Positions 5,083-5,215 of a DNA stretch of 5,215 nt are shown here, one piece after another. A program made the position numbers and the translations under genes. Within the stretch, counting starts at the first letter, position 1. Every line of letters starts with the position of its first letter. Below the pieces are notes generated by a model. That model ran no database searches and was not told where the DNA came from. It saw nothing but the letters and a program-made list of their open reading frames with translations. The DNA comes from Weeksellaceae bacterium (lineage in GTDB: Bacteria > Bacteroidota > Bacteroidia > Flavobacteriales > Weeksellaceae): positions 1 to 5,215 of the forward strand of contig JAQVDG010000186.1 of NCBI GenBank assembly GCA_028698395.1, written 5' to 3'.

Positions 5083-5215
5083 CTTGTTGGTAACGGCAGT
5101 CCGTCTAAAAACCCTTCAAAATTAGCAAAAATTGTTAATTACTTGGATTTTTGGACTAAAATAAAGAGTTTTAAGGGGATAAAAATTTTGCTGTATTTCT
5201 TGAGTTAGTTTTTGA
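5083..5215 (-). repeat. attC-like long hairpin repeat IR-3, truncated by the window end
   Basis: Boundary CTTGTTGGTAACG is at 5083-5095, the same CTTG-N4-TAACG as IR-1 and IR-2. After the 5-nt spacer GGCAG comes a stem arm from 5100. TCTAAAAAC 5104-5112 pairs with GTTTTTGA 5208-5215 (one T bulged), exactly at the window edge, so the rest of the right arm lies outside. Inner motifs AGCAAAAATT 5124-5133 and AATTTTGCT 5184-5192 are also complementary. The loop between the visible stem ends is longer (95 nt) than in the other two repeats. Confidence 0.6.

Noticed and set aside
115..5095. CRISPR array from the three recurring motifs
   Set aside because: The copies are kilobases apart, share only 9 fixed bases plus structure, and are separated by genes rather than spacers.

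Overview
The window looks like accessory DNA from a low-GC member of the Bacteroidota (Flavobacterium/Cytophaga type). Three things point there: strongly A+T-rich intergenic DNA, no clear Shine-Dalgarno sequences ahead of the genes, and a TAATTTTG box matching the Bacteroidota -7 promoter consensus TAnnTTTG upstream of the methyltransferase. This assignment is an inference; there is no rRNA or housekeeping gene to fix it.

Layout, left to right. Positions 1-114 are A+T-rich and may hold the start of a minus-strand gene running off the left edge. Positions 115-247 are most of a long imperfect hairpin repeat (IR-1). Positions 248-2402 are a plus-strand group II intron that interrupts IR-1. It has a recognisable 5' end, a catalytic domain V with an enlarged tip, a well-formed domain VI with a bulged branch-point A, and a reverse transcriptase/maturase gene broken by a frameshifting 55-bp insertion. 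Positions 2403-2512 are a short noncoding trailer. Then come a minus-strand SMI1/KNR4-type gene (2513-3160), a second hairpin repeat IR-2 (3276-3418), and a minus-strand type II restriction-modification pair. The endonuclease is MvaI/BcnI-like (3432-4217) and overlaps by 4 bp a beta-class DNA methyltransferase (4214-4999). A third hairpin repeat, IR-3, starts at 5083 and is cut by the window end.

The three hairpin repeats share the boundary motif CTTG-N4-TAACG, a 5-nt spacer before the stem, and (in IR-1 and IR-2) stems of about 20 bp and central loops of 71-72 nt, but their stem sequences are unrelated. Each gene block lies on the minus strand and is followed by one repeat. That is the layout of integron cassettes followed by attC sites, so the window reads as an array of attC-like cassettes carrying defence or immunity genes. 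No integrase is present here.

The group II intron sits inside the outer core of IR-1: joining the predicted exons (…CCCGTGT + TAGCGCC…) restores the GTTA core that IR-2 has intact. The intron itself appears damaged. Two related insertions of about 55 bp, each flanked by a 4-bp direct repeat, lie in its 5' noncoding part and in its maturase gene, and domain V carries about 30 extra bases at its tip.
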